Assembly (NCBI GenBank): GCA_020628815.1
Contig: JAHDEN010000008.1
Coordinates: forward strand, 1 to 40,841
DNA: 40,841 bases
Source of the DNA: Chloroflexota bacterium
GTDB taxonomy: Bacteria; Chloroflexota; Anaerolineae; Promineifilales; Promineifilaceae
Direction: 5' to 3'
Below, in pieces: positions 16,100 through 25,121 of the stretch. Within the stretch, counting starts at the first letter, position 1, and the number at the start of each line of letters is the position of its first letter. Below the pieces are notes generated by a model. The model saw only the letters and a list, made by a program, of their open reading frames with translations. It was not told the origin of the DNA and searched no databases. The position numbers and the translations under genes are program-made.

Positions 16100-16498
16100 T
16101 TAAGATTTGTTTGGATCGCGGCCAAAAGTCATGAGCGCCATCACAAAAATCGCAAAAACGCCAAGGCTACCCATCAGCACAGAGATGAAACCGACATTGA
16201 CCCGGCCGGATGGCTGACTTATCTCTTGGTCATTTTTGATGATAAGGGCTGGTGACTCAGGCACGACCGGGGCGTCTGGAATCGAGATCGTAATTTCCCG
16301 CTCTAGCTCATTTACAAGTTCATTTATTTCAACTTCTAGCTCTTGTAAACCGGCTGCTTCATCAAGATCAAATTCAAAGTCACCGTGAAACTGTATGGCT
16401 GGCTGATTGGATTCTGCCAGCGACGTGCCAATAAATACCCCGAGCCCGATCAATAAGAATGGAAGCACAAACCGTCTCAGTCCCTTTTTGTTTTTCAT
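16100..16498 (-). CDS. Small bitopic membrane protein, unknown function
   Basis: 132 residues from the ATG at 16498, which has a good ribosome site (AAAGGA, eight bases upstream); an ATG two codons earlier is too close to it. An N-terminal signal or membrane segment (about residues 9-27) is followed by an acidic helical region (DFEFDLDEAAGLQELEVEINELVNELEREI is split by heptad-like Leu/Glu) and a C-terminal membrane segment (about 103-125). I do not recognise a family. It lies 98 bases upstream of the response regulator on the same strand, so it could be a target or an accessory sensor of that two-component system. An inverted repeat GGGATGGG/CCCATCCC (16033-16072) separates the two genes. 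Confidence 0.6.
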   Translation of the reverse strand: MKNKKGLRRFVLPFLLIGLGVFIGTSLAESNQPAIQFHGDFEFDLDEAAGLQELEVEINELVNELEREITISIPDAPVVPESPALIIKNDQEISQPSGRVNVGFISVLMGSLGVFAIFVMALMTFGRDPNKS

Positions 16499-16573
16499 AA
16501 TCATTTCCTTTAATCACTTTAACTCACATTACAAAGCCAATGTCTCGCTTCAGTTTTGATGGTATGGCACGAT

Positions 16574-16592
16574 TGTGTAGAGAATGTGTAGA
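16574..16592 (-). promoter_or_regulatory. Candidate OmpR-type operator (11-base direct repeat)
   Basis: TGTGTAGA occurs twice, at 16574-16581 and 16585-16592, with starts 11 bases apart, i.e. one helical turn. OmpR/PhoB-family regulators commonly bind such tandem direct repeats. The site lies about 75-95 bases upstream of the small membrane gene that precedes the regulator/kinase pair. The rest of the 290-base gap 16499-16791 holds no gene I can support. Confidence 0.4.
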
Positions 16593-16732
16593 CGATTTCT
16601 AGAGAGGATGTAGGGAAGTGACGGGGTGGCGGTAGAGGGTAAACGAGTTAGATGATCGATTTTCGGTCGCTATTTTTTCTTCTTGATTTGTCAGCAAGCT
16701 CCAACGTTGCTGTGTTAAAAATATGAAGTTAG

Positions 16733-16774
16733 CTCTTGGCTTTTGGCATGAACTTACCAGCTAAAAGCCAAGAG
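16733..16774. repeat. 12 bp inverted repeat downstream of ridA
   Basis: CTCTTGGCTTTT (16733-16744) and AAAAGCCAAGAG (16763-16774) form a perfect 12 bp stem with an 18-base loop, 18 bases past the ridA stop. It may act as the terminator of ridA, although no long U tract follows on that strand. The words AGCTCTTGGCTTTTGGC and AAAGGATAAA resemble the dispersed repeats elsewhere in the window. Confidence 0.5.
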
Positions 16775-16791
16775 TTAAAGGATAAAAACAA

Positions 16792-17142
16792 TTAAGCGGC
16801 CGCGATAATCGAGATCTCAATCAAAATGTCGGGGTGAGCCATGTTGGCTTCAACACAGGCACGCACAGGAGCACGTCCATCAGGCACCCATTCTTCCCAA
16901 ACCGGGTTCATCAAATTGAAGTGTGAGCCGATGTCTTTGAGGTAGATGACGGCCGAAATTAGATTTTCTTTGCTGGTGCCAGCCTCTGCTAGCAATCCAT
17001 CAATTTTGCCCAGCGTGGTGCGGGCCTGTTCTTGAATATCTGCGCTAAAATCGGTGGGAACCTGACCGGCCAAGTAGACCGTTCCATTATGTTTCACAAT
17101 TTGGCTCATGCGAGCGTTTGTTTTTTGTCTTTCAATTGACAT
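16792..17142 (-). CDS. RidA-family enamine/imine deaminase
   Basis: 116 residues, the normal size of the YjgF/YER057c/UK114 family. Visible family blocks are NGTVYLAGQVPTDF, EQARTTLGKIDGLLAEAGTSKENLISAVIYLKD and the catalytic-site region GRAPVRACVEA, whose Arg holds the carboxylate of the substrate. RidA hydrolyses reactive enamines/imines released by PLP enzymes, in the cytoplasm as a trimer. The PVRACVEAN form suggests a subgroup that may differ from archetypal RidA. A clear ribosome site (AAAGGAG) precedes the ATG. Likely a single-gene transcript. Confidence 0.9.
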   Translation of the reverse strand: MSIERQKTNARMSQIVKHNGTVYLAGQVPTDFSADIQEQARTTLGKIDGLLAEAGTSKENLISAVIYLKDIGSHFNLMNPVWEEWVPDGRAPVRACVEANMAHPDILIEISIIAAA

Positions 17143-17159
17143 ATTTTACTCCTTTCAAG

Positions 17160-17230
17160 TTTTCAGTTGTTAGTGATCAGTTTGTTTACAGAGCAACTAA
17201 AAACGTTTACTGATTACTGGCCACTGATTA
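17160..17230. repeat. Inverted CAGT-rich repeat words
   Basis: TTTCAGTTGTTAGTGATCAG (17161-17180) and ACGTTTACTGATTACTGG… (17203-17229) are imperfect inverted copies of a CAGT/GATCAGT word. This type of word occurs as intergenic repeat in related genomes. It lies directly before the start of the transporter relic. Confidence 0.45.
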
Positions 17231-17443
17231 ATGCTGTCACACAAATTTAAATCTGCCAAGCTCTCCTACGGATGGATAATTGTTGCTGTTAGCGCCATGA
17301 TTGTTTTTGCCGCAAGCTCAATCTTGACAGGGTGGCTGTTTGATATGAGCGGGAGTTATGGGACGGCCGTATGGTTGGTGATTTGGGTGGTGCTGATCTC
17401 AACGGCGGTGTTGGCTGGAGCTTCAAAATTTGCCACCTTTTAA
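17231..17443 (+). pseudogene. Relic of an MFS transporter (internal deletion)
   Basis: 70 residues with two or three membrane segments. The start (LSYGWIIVAVSAMIVFAASSI) looks like the first helix of major facilitator transporters of the monocarboxylate/oxalate type, while the remainder (LTGWLFDMSGSYGTAVWLVIWV) looks like the loop and last two helices of the same family. About 330 residues that should lie between are missing, which suggests an internal deletion that kept the frame. The repeat words just upstream could have mediated it. It may instead be a free-standing small membrane protein. No strong ribosome site. Confidence 0.5.
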
Positions 17444-17806
17444 AGGTGGATGGCTTAACTTATGAAAGGGGCATCTCGTAACAAAATGCCCATCCTAAGG
17501 TCAAAATAAGGATCAAGTGTCCTATATAGGACGTTTTTTAAACTTAAGAAAACTCTTGTTTATCCCCATAAAAACGGCCGAAAAACGATTTTGCGTTATT
17601 GAAAAATAACGGTTTAAGACTGAAAAATAACGTTTAGAAAATCTAATGTAACGGTCCATCCTTACTATATCTGGAATTGTTTTGTTCATTTTTGAACGAG
17701 ATTGATAAGAACAGTACTGAGCAAAATGGGTTTGCCAGTAACCGCCGCATCTCGGGTGGGGACCCGACCTAGAAGATTTTGGACGATCTTCTAGGTCAAG
17801 AGACTT
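17444..17806. promoter_or_regulatory. Regulatory region before the lipoprotein/oxidase operon
   Basis: 363 bases without a supported gene. It contains a direct repeat TGAAAAATAACG at 17600-17611 and 17621-17632, starts 21 bases apart (two helical turns), as expected for cooperative regulator binding. A perfect 12 bp inverted repeat, GACCTAGAAGAT (17766-17777) / ATCTTCTAGGTC (17786-17797), ends nine bases before the start codon. The ribosome-site-like AAGAG at 17798-17802 directly follows the second arm, so the hairpin could affect translation, or the palindrome could be an operator. Confidence 0.5.
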
Positions 17807-20119
17807 ATGCAACGATACTCTTCCATCGCGTCGGAACGCTTTGGCTTCTATCTTTTGATAGGATGTCTGGGCATTCTGCTCCTTAGCTTTGCCAGCTGTT
17901 CGCCAACTTCTAACCAACCGGTTATGGAGGTAAAGGCAGCGGTACAACCACAAGCATTTGTAGCTGACACATCTTTGAGTGTGGCTTTAGGTGGTGGTTT
18001 GGTTGAGCCAACGGATGTTTTATGCCCGGCAGGTTTTACTCGTATTGGCGGTCCTTATCATTCCTCGGTCAAAAAGAATAGGGAAGTCTTTCATAACATC
18101 CTGACCCCGGCCGATGGCGAACTATTAGTCACCGGCTGGGCGATGGAGGGGCGTCCCGATTTGGGATGTACAGCTCCAGGGGGGACACCCGTAGAGCCAA
18201 CCTATAAATGCAACAAGAAACAAAAACAAGAATCTTTTGTTCTTAACTTGATCAACGAAGAAACCAGTGAGGCCAATCTTCTAGGAATCTATCACGATCA
18301 GCGAGACCCGTTACGTGAAAATTATTGGTTTCCGATCGATGATATGTCTAGTGGAATTGAACTAGGCTCTTACTGGATTCAAGTTTCACACCTCTACAAA
18401 ATTCGGAATGCGGTCTCTTACAAGATCGCAGCCTGTTTCCGTGAGAGTGTTCCAACACCTACTGCGACTAGCACCCCCACATCGACCCCGACCAATACGC
18501 CCACTGCGACACCGACAAATACCGCAACACCAACACCAACCGCAACAAATACACCGACATCAACGCCCACGCAGACTTCTACCGCAACGGCGACCGCTAC
18601 TGCGACACCGACAGCAACCCCTACGGCAACTGCAACTGAGGATACGAGTTCTGGCCCAACAGGGGGGGGACCAACGGGGCCGAGCGATCCGGTTGATCTT
18701 GAAGTAGATTTGACTTTAGGGCCAAATAATGTGGCTTTAGAGCAGCGTCTTGTGTATACCGTGCGGGCGGTTAATCATGCAAGCCCTCCATCTACGTTGA
18801 ACGTTTATGTGCCTGCAACCAATGCACGGGTCCGCATTAATTTAAATATTGTTGATTCATCTGGTTGGCCGGCCGGCTCTGCACCGCTCGATAATGTTAG
18901 GTTTGTGAATACCCATCCTAGCTGGAGCTGTATGCTGTTACCCGGTGCGGTTGCTCAGTGTGATTTGCGCAGCGGGGCTTCAATGCCCCCCAATGGGATG
19001 TTTGCAGCGGTGACAGACATCCATGTGCGTGTCCCCGGCCGATATTATGGCTCAGTGATCGCGGGTCGTGCGGAGATCTCTACATCAATGCTAGATGTGG
19101 TGGGTTTCAATAATTTTAAAAATCCAGATGGCTCCAAGGTTCCGGCCGCTGATCCGCTTAAAGTCGAAGTTGAAAAAGCTTGGGTTTATACAGGTCTTGA
19201 GCTCCCTCTTATTCAGCCGATGACTCACGCTCGATTCAACAATGTGTTGGATTTGCCACTGGCTTTGAACGGCAGCAAACTGACCCAATTTGATTTCGAT
19301 TCGGGGAAATTGATTCCTAATCCATTACAGGTGCCAATCGAGGTGGGATTTGGTGCCCACTTTGGAACGGCCGATCAGCACAACCCGGTCTATTCAATTT
19401 TGATTGCCAAATATTGTCATACAACCCCATGGTCCGCTATTGATGTAGGCTCTTGCGGGAAAACAAACGCAACCTCTCCCAAACCCAATCCATACCCATA
19501 TCCATATACAACTCCCGGTTTAGACGACTCGATGCTGGCTGATGATCATTTTATGAAGGGATTAATTCAGTTGCGCCAGTACCAAGTCGATTCGGTTAAT
19601 CGTGTTCAACTTGAGCCTTCTACGGGCAATTTAATTGCGCAAGAGCTGATTTTCCCAACAGGTGGAGCATCAGCCCCTTTCCTCATCCCCTTAGGTGATT
19701 CTGCGGCCGGTGAGCAGGGGCGTTACATCACCGCCCATTCTGATGCTTGCGATCACTTTAGCCTTATTGTTCCCGGCGGCTGTGTCGACTTGCGACCGGA
19801 TTATGACCCTGTGACAACACCCGGCCGCTACATGTGGTCTGATGCTGAGTTTATGGGAATGATCATGATGACCTCTGGAGGGAGCACCTTGTCATGTGCT
19901 TCTAACCCTAGCCTAAGCGGAGCCTGTGTTGAGTATTTAGCAGCCCAACCGGCGCTGTATGAAATTCAAGGCAGTTTGGCTGGGAATGTTGTGTTTCATG
20001 ATGAAGTTCGATTGCGATCTGAAGGGGCAACCGGATTTGTGAAAACACTACCTATTGATGAAATTGATTTTTCAAGCGTTGTGCAATTGATTGCACCATT
20101 TGTAGAGCCGAACAATTAA
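17807..20119 (+). CDS. Large surface lipoprotein with Thr/Pro linker, unknown function
   Basis: 770 residues. The signal peptide (about residues 12-31) ends in SFASC, an acceptable lipobox. A globular region of about 175 residues with paired Cys follows ([15 protein letters not shown], then [10 protein letters not shown]), then a Thr/Pro/Ala-rich linker (about 214-285). The long beta-rich remainder begins like a CARDB/DUF11-type domain ([28 protein letters not shown]) and ends in a Cys-containing region ([18 protein letters not shown]). No catalytic motif is recognised. It is 44 bases upstream of the giant oxidase/peroxidase gene on the same strand and is probably co-transcribed. A role as surface partner, scaffold or substrate-capture protein for that enzyme is inference. 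Confidence 0.75.
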   Translation: MQRYSSIASERFGFYLLIGCLGILLLSFASCSPTSNQPVMEVKAAVQPQAFVADTSLSVALGGGLVEPTDVLCPAGFTRIGGPYHSSVKKNREVFHNILTPADGELLVTGWAMEGRPDLGCTAPGGTPVEPTYKCNKKQKQESFVLNLINEETSEANLLGIYHDQRDPLRENYWFPIDDMSSGIELGSYWIQVSHLYKIRNAVSYKIAACFRESVPTPTATSTPTSTPTNTPTATPTNTATPTPTATNTPTSTPTQTSTATATATATPTATPTATATEDTSSGPTGGGPTGPSDPVDLEVDLTLGPNNVALEQRLVYTVRAVNHASPPSTLNVYVPATNARVRINLNIVDSSGWPAGSAPLDNVRFVNTHPSWSCMLLPGAVAQCDLRSGASMPPNGMFAAVTDIHVRVPGRYYGSVIAGRAEISTSMLDVVGFNNFKNPDGSKVPAADPLKVEVEKAWVYTGLELPLIQPMTHARFNNVLDLPLALNGSKLTQFDFDSGKLIPNPLQVPIEVGFGAHFGTADQHNPVYSILIAKYCHTTPWSAIDVGSCGKTNATSPKPNPYPYPYTTPGLDDSMLADDHFMKGLIQLRQYQVDSVNRVQLEPSTGNLIAQELIFPTGGASAPFLIPLGDSAAGEQGRYITAHSDACDHFSLIVPGGCVDLRPDYDPVTTPGRYMWSDAEFMGMIMMTSGGSTLSCASNPSLSGACVEYLAAQPALYEIQGSLAGNVVFHDEVRLRSEGATGFVKTLPIDEIDFSSVVQLIAPFVEPNN

Positions 20120-20163
20120 CCACAAATATTTATCGGCTTGTTTGAAAAAAACGAACGAAGAAA

Positions 20164-23100
20164 GTGAAGATAGAACTTATGCGAATAAAATTTAACAAAA
20201 GCACCCTCTCCGCAATCGGTATCGCTACATTTCTCGCCATTTTTAGCGGGATTATGTTGGTATCGACGAGAGGCGTTGATGGACAAGAAGATGAATCGAG
20301 AGTCAGCATCTATTTGCCTATTATTGGTACGATGGAAATCAGTCTCCCCATCGTTAAAGAGATTGAATGGTATGTTGAAAACTGGCAGTTGACTCAAGAA
20401 GATTGGGATATGTGGGCGGGAGAAATTCTTGAAAACCCTGATTCCCCTTCACCGTTTCAGACACGGGCTGTCGATGCTGCCCCGCCTAATCTTAATCTAG
20501 CGATTGGGCAAACGGCTATGCAGTCTTCTACCAACACCAACGCTTCGCCTAGCCGAGCGGTTGATGGTGTTATTGAAGGAGACGGAAATAGCCTGACCCT
20601 AGCGCAAACAAACTTTGAACTTCAGCCATGGTGGCAGGTTGACCTTAAAAACAGCTATGTAATTGATCAGGTCAGGCTATTTAGCCCTGAAGACTGCTGC
20701 AGTGAAAATCTTCAAGAGTTCTATATTTTGATTTCGAATGAAGACATGCTGGATGCAACCTTGGACGAGCTTTTAGCGAATCCCAACGTTGCAAGCTGGT
20801 ACATAGAAGATGGCGTCGAGAAAAACCAAACGTTCGATACACCGGCCGTTGGACGGTTTGTACGCATTCAGCGAAAAGATCGTGGTGTGCTGCAAATTAT
20901 GGAAACCAGAGTGTATGGCAAAAACTTGGCCCTTGGCAAAGCGGCCAAACAATCTGGCGATTTTGGCGCTACAACTGGTGCCGAAAAAGCGGTAGATGGG
21001 GATGTTGATGCAACATTAAGCAACGGGTTTGTTGCCAGCACAGATTCAGGACAACAGCGTTGGTGGCAGGTTGACTTGGGCGAAACGCATGACATCGGCC
21101 GGATATGGCTGTTTGACTGTAAATCTGGCTGTCACGGAGGCGTCTTAGCCAGACTCGCATATTTCCACGTTTTTACCTCGGACAGCGACATGTCAGGTCG
21201 CACGATTTCTGATCTTCAAAATGACCCAGATGTGTGGGAATATTTTGAAGTTGACGGAATTGGTCAGCGATATTTAGTTGCGGCCGGAAATGCGAAAGGG
21301 CGCTATGTTATGATCAAGCGGAAGGCCTCAGGCCCTGTCAATTTGGCAGAGGTTGTGATTAATGGGGTTCCATCGGGCCAATCCTCTACAGTCACTTTAA
21401 ATCCGCATCAGTATGGTCAATGGGCTGATCCGATTGAATGGCCCCATATTTCGGTGCATGCCAGCATGTTGCCAAACGGGAAGCTGTTGACATGGGATGC
21501 AACTCCAGACGACTTTGTTCCGATCCATGATCCACACAAAAGTGACAATAAGACAACCCGTGCAACAATGTGGGACCCCGCCACCGGGGTTCATACAGAA
21601 GTGCGCAACAATACAAACACTGATTTATTTTGTTCGGGCAGCAATCATTTAGCAGATGGGTCGCTTTTTGTTGCTGGTGGTACCAAACTTTACAACAGGC
21701 AGATTAACGCAACGCAGGTGTTCGATTTTGACAACAAGAACTGGACGTTGGGGCCTGAGCTAAATCAACCACGGTGGTATCCTGCAGTGACCGATTTGGC
21801 TGATGGCACGATGTTAATCACCGGTGGTCGTGGGGCAAACCCAGAGCTGTATGAGCCGGCTACGCAATCGTTGCGGAAGTTCAACGGTATTTCGATCGGT
21901 GGCAGCTGGCCCATTTTGCGCCAAGCACCAGATGGGACAATTGTCTATGCCGGTGGAGATGGAAACTCGAATATTTACACGCTTGATCTAAGCGGAGCTG
22001 GAAAATTAACGCAGGTCGACAAAAGCCGCCCGCTTAATAATGCGGCGACACACGCCTTATTTGATATCGGGAAAATGTTGTATACCGGTGGTAATCATGT
22101 TAGCCGTGCTCAAGACAAATCTACTCGACAAGAATCGAGAATTTTAGATTTAAATACTCAGGAAGTAACTGAAAGCTCCCCAATGAACTACCGTCGTTAT
22201 CGCCATAATTTGACTATTTTGGCGGACGGATCGGTGATGGCCGTGGGCGGTGGATCACAGCTTGGAAAAGGGTTGTGCTCTTTCGAAGAGTCTGCGTTTG
22301 CGGGTGAGATTTGGAATCCCGAAACGCAAGAATGGTCGATTATGGCCAGTCAAGATCGGCCGCGTCAGTATCATGCGACATCTGTGTTACTGCCAGACGG
22401 CCGCGTGTGGTCTGGTGGAAGCGGATATGCGACAAATGTCTCGAGCCAGATTGCGAAATGCCCATATCAAAACAGCTCAGAAGTTTTCTCTCCCCCATAT
22501 TTATTTAACCCAGATGGCTCGCTTGCTACCCGGCCGATTATTTCTAATGCGCCAGAATCAGCCGATTATGATGCGCAATTTAGCATCGTAACCCCAAATG
22601 CGAGCGATATTAAAAAGGTTGGGCTCGTTAAACTTTCAGCCGTTACCCATAAGCTAAATGTTGGGCAACGCTACGTGCCACTCACAGTTGAAGTTAAAGA
22701 TGGTTCAACGCTTGAAGCGACCACGCCGCTTAATTCAAACTATGCGACGGCCGGTTACTACATGTTGTTCATCATTAACAATCAGGGTACCCCATCCGTT
22801 TCAAAAATGATCCGGTTGGGTGATCCCGATTTAACAACCGGGCCAGGTGAACTATCTGCCAAAATTGAGCCGGTTGAATCTGCGCAGGTTGACACAATGG
22901 TTACATTCACCGGGTCTGCTACCGGCGCTGATACTGTGACGTTTAAATGGGATTTTGGTGATGATACAACCACCGAATTCTCAACCAGCCCTGTAGCTAA
23001 CCATCAGTACACCCAACCTGGCACATACAGCGTTCGCTTGTCGGTCAGAGACGAAGATACGAAAGAAGTCGCGGTTGATACGATTACGATTGCTATATTC

Positions 23101-24990
23101 GGAAAACCAACTGAGAATCAGCCGACCCAGTCAACCTCTATTTTGTATGAGGCCAACAACGGCGGCCGGATCTGGAACGTGAACCCAGACAACAACACAG
23201 TAACCGTCATCAATGCCCTAACCAATGCAAAAATTGATGAGATCGCAGTTGGCGAGGGGCCACGCACGCTCGCCCTTAATCCAAATGGAGATGTATGGGT
23301 AGTCAATAAATTTGGTAGCTCAATTTCGATCATTGATCCAGCCTCTCGAACAGTTAAACAGACGCTCTCTTTTAAGAAAGGGACTGCTCCATTTGGTTTA
23401 GCATTTTCGCCCGATTCTAGCGTTGCGTATCTGGCTTTTGAAAATACCGGTCAACTGGTCATGTTGCATCCGAACACCGGTGCTCAACTCTCCAACATCG
23501 ACCTAGGTCAGCATATTCGACATGTGTCGGTTGCAGACGATGGCAAAACGGTTTACGTCACACGCTTTGTTACGCCGCTAGTAAAAGGTGAGTCAACGGG
23601 AAATCCAGAACTGGGCGGTCACGGTGGGCAGGTACTAAAGATTTCTGTTCAAGGATCAAGTATGACCTTGGCTAAGACCATCTTGCTTAAGCAAAGCCAA
23701 AAGCCAGATACCGAGGCGGGTGCACGCGGATTACCTAACTATTTAGGGGCGGTTGCAATCTCGCCAGACGGGCTGTATGGCTGGATCCCATCCAAGCAGG
23801 ATAATATTTTGCGTGGTGGTTTGCGTGATGGGCTTGAACTGAACCACGATATGACCCTGCGCAGCATTACGTCGCGAATTAACCTAAACACTGAGCGTGA
23901 AATGCGGAATAAACGCATTGACCATGATAATGGGGGAATTGCGTCGGCCGCAGCGTTTGAGCCAAACGGAAATTACCTGTTTGTGGCTTTAGAAGGCTCA
24001 CGAGAAGTTGCTGTGATAGATGTTAATGCGAACAGCGAAATCGGCCGAGTTGAAGTGGGGATCGCGCCTCAAGGACTGGTTGTATCACCTGATATCAACA
24101 AGCTTTTTGTCCATAACTTTATGGACCGCTCAATCTCTGTTTTAGATTTAACCGCTTTAATCCAAGAGTCTGACGCGGAGCTGCCGTTGATCAATACAAT
24201 CGCAACAGTGGCAGACGAAAACCTGTCACAAACGGTTCTAAAAGGAAAGCAGCTGTTCTACGATGCATTTGATACCCGTTTGGCTGATGAACGCTATATC
24301 AGCTGTGCATCGTGCCATAACGATGGTGGTCAAGACGGCCGGGTGTGGGACTTTACCGCTGGTGGTGAAGGGGTTCGCAACACGATTACGCTAGTGGGGC
24401 ACGGTGGCCCAAGTCACGGCCGCTTGCACTGGAGCGGCAACTTCGACGAAGTTCACGACTTTGAGGGGCAAATCCGTGCCTTGGCGGGCGGAACCGGATT
24501 GATGAGCGATGCTGACTTTAACGCGGCATCTTTCCCGCTGGGTGCTAAGAAAGAAGGCAAAAGCGCAGATTTAGACGCCTTGGCAGCTTACGTTAACTCA
24601 CTAACAACTGTAGGCGTTAGCCCTTTCCGCGAGGCAACTGGACAACTTACCAGCGAAGGTGCGCTTGGCAAACAGGTATTTATTTCGCAGGGGTGCGCAA
24701 AGTGCCACAGCGGAGAAGCATTCACCGATAGTGCCAGTGCCACGGTGCATAATGTTGGCACCATGAATGATGACAGTGGTAATCGCTTGGGTGGCGAATT
24801 GCATGGAATTGATACACCAACGTTACTAGGTCTTTGGAACACGGCTCCGTATTTGCACAATGGAACCGCCCCTACCTTGCAAGATGCTGTTCTCGCACAC
24901 GATGGCATTGATGAAGATGATTTTGATGGGAACGAATTGCTGAATTTGATTCAGTATTTGCTCCAATTAGATGATTCTGGTGGGGATTAG
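20164..24990 (+). CDS. Multidomain exported copper-radical oxidase / beta-propeller / di-heme peroxidase fusion
   Basis: 1608 residues from a GTG at 20164 (an ATG five codons later is also possible). Order: signal/anchor (about 14-38); two F5/8-type discoidin domains (about 107-250 and 254-400); a kelch-type galactose/glyoxal oxidase with DUF1929 end (about 410-880); a PKD domain (about 900-978); a YVTN beta-propeller (about 990-1340); a di-heme cytochrome c peroxidase region (about 1350-1605). The copper-radical site appears complete: C490 (DLFCSGSNHL) and Y539 (RWYPAVTDL) would form the Cys-Tyr cofactor, with Y736-H737 (RQYHATSV) and H829 (AVTHKLN) as ligands. The hemes bind at C1381-x2-C-H and C1511-x2-C-H, and TAPYLHNG near the end is peroxidase/MauG-like. 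The first half should oxidise an alcohol or aldehyde and make H2O2; the second half could use H2O2. Substrate unknown. Extracellular. Confidence 0.88.
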   Translation: MKIELMRIKFNKSTLSAIGIATFLAIFSGIMLVSTRGVDGQEDESRVSIYLPIIGTMEISLPIVKEIEWYVENWQLTQEDWDMWAGEILENPDSPSPFQTRAVDAAPPNLNLAIGQTAMQSSTNTNASPSRAVDGVIEGDGNSLTLAQTNFELQPWWQVDLKNSYVIDQVRLFSPEDCCSENLQEFYILISNEDMLDATLDELLANPNVASWYIEDGVEKNQTFDTPAVGRFVRIQRKDRGVLQIMETRVYGKNLALGKAAKQSGDFGATTGAEKAVDGDVDATLSNGFVASTDSGQQRWWQVDLGETHDIGRIWLFDCKSGCHGGVLARLAYFHVFTSDSDMSGRTISDLQNDPDVWEYFEVDGIGQRYLVAAGNAKGRYVMIKRKASGPVNLAEVVINGVPSGQSSTVTLNPHQYGQWADPIEWPHISVHASMLPNGKLLTWDATPDDFVPIHDPHKSDNKTTRATMWDPATGVHTEVRNNTNTDLFCSGSNHLADGSLFVAGGTKLYNRQINATQVFDFDNKNWTLGPELNQPRWYPAVTDLADGTMLITGGRGANPELYEPATQSLRKFNGISIGGSWPILRQAPDGTIVYAGGDGNSNIYTLDLSGAGKLTQVDKSRPLNNAATHALFDIGKMLYTGGNHVSRAQDKSTRQESRILDLNTQEVTESSPMNYRRYRHNLTILADGSVMAVGGGSQLGKGLCSFEESAFAGEIWNPETQEWSIMASQDRPRQYHATSVLLPDGRVWSGGSGYATNVSSQIAKCPYQNSSEVFSPPYLFNPDGSLATRPIISNAPESADYDAQFSIVTPNASDIKKVGLVKLSAVTHKLNVGQRYVPLTVEVKDGSTLEATTPLNSNYATAGYYMLFIINNQGTPSVSKMIRLGDPDLTTGPGELSAKIEPVESAQVDTMVTFTGSATGADTVTFKWDFGDDTTTEFSTSPVANHQYTQPGTYSVRLSVRDEDTKEVAVDTITIAIFGKPTENQPTQSTSILYEANNGGRIWNVNPDNNTVTVINALTNAKIDEIAVGEGPRTLALNPNGDVWVVNKFGSSISIIDPASRTVKQTLSFKKGTAPFGLAFSPDSSVAYLAFENTGQLVMLHPNTGAQLSNIDLGQHIRHVSVADDGKTVYVTRFVTPLVKGESTGNPELGGHGGQVLKISVQGSSMTLAKTILLKQSQKPDTEAGARGLPNYLGAVAISPDGLYGWIPSKQDNILRGGLRDGLELNHDMTLRSITSRINLNTEREMRNKRIDHDNGGIASAAAFEPNGNYLFVALEGSREVAVIDVNANSEIGRVEVGIAPQGLVVSPDINKLFVHNFMDRSISVLDLTALIQESDAELPLINTIATVADENLSQTVLKGKQLFYDAFDTRLADERYISCASCHNDGGQDGRVWDFTAGGEGVRNTITLVGHGGPSHGRLHWSGNFDEVHDFEGQIRALAGGTGLMSDADFNAASFPLGAKKEGKSADLDALAAYVNSLTTVGVSPFREATGQLTSEGALGKQVFISQGCAKCHSGEAFTDSASATVHNVGTMNDDSGNRLGGELHGIDTPTLLGLWNTAPYLHNGTAPTLQDAVLAHDGIDEDDFDGNELLNLIQYLLQLDDSGGD

Positions 24991-25054
24991 GATTATGTTT
25001 GAAGAGACCAGTGAGCGGTTTGTTAATTGCCTCTAGCTGAATATTGAAAACATA

Positions 25055-25091
25055 AAAGCGGGTAGCAAGATTTTTTCTTGCTACCCGCTTT
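25055..25091. terminator. Strong bidirectional terminator hairpin
   Basis: A perfect 15 bp stem, AAAGCGGGTAGCAAG (25055-25069) / CTTGCTACCCGCTTT (25077-25091), with a seven-base T-rich loop lies between the convergent oxidase fusion and molybdenum enzyme genes. A/T tracts flank the GC-rich stem on both sides, so it can end transcription from either direction. Confidence 0.85.
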
Positions 25092-25121
25092 CTTGTTAAA
25101 TTAACTTGTGAGTCTGCCAGT

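Noticed and set aside
17522..17953. 143-codon minus-strand frame with repeated RYFS motifs
   Set aside because: It overlaps the start of the lipoprotein gene and its repeats simply reflect the DNA direct repeat TGAAAAATAACG; no ribosome site or family resemblance.
18448..18650. Thr/Pro-coding ACCCC/ACCGAC repeats as a mobile or tandem DNA repeat
   Set aside because: The repetition follows the protein linker with varied third bases, so it is a low-complexity linker, not a DNA element.
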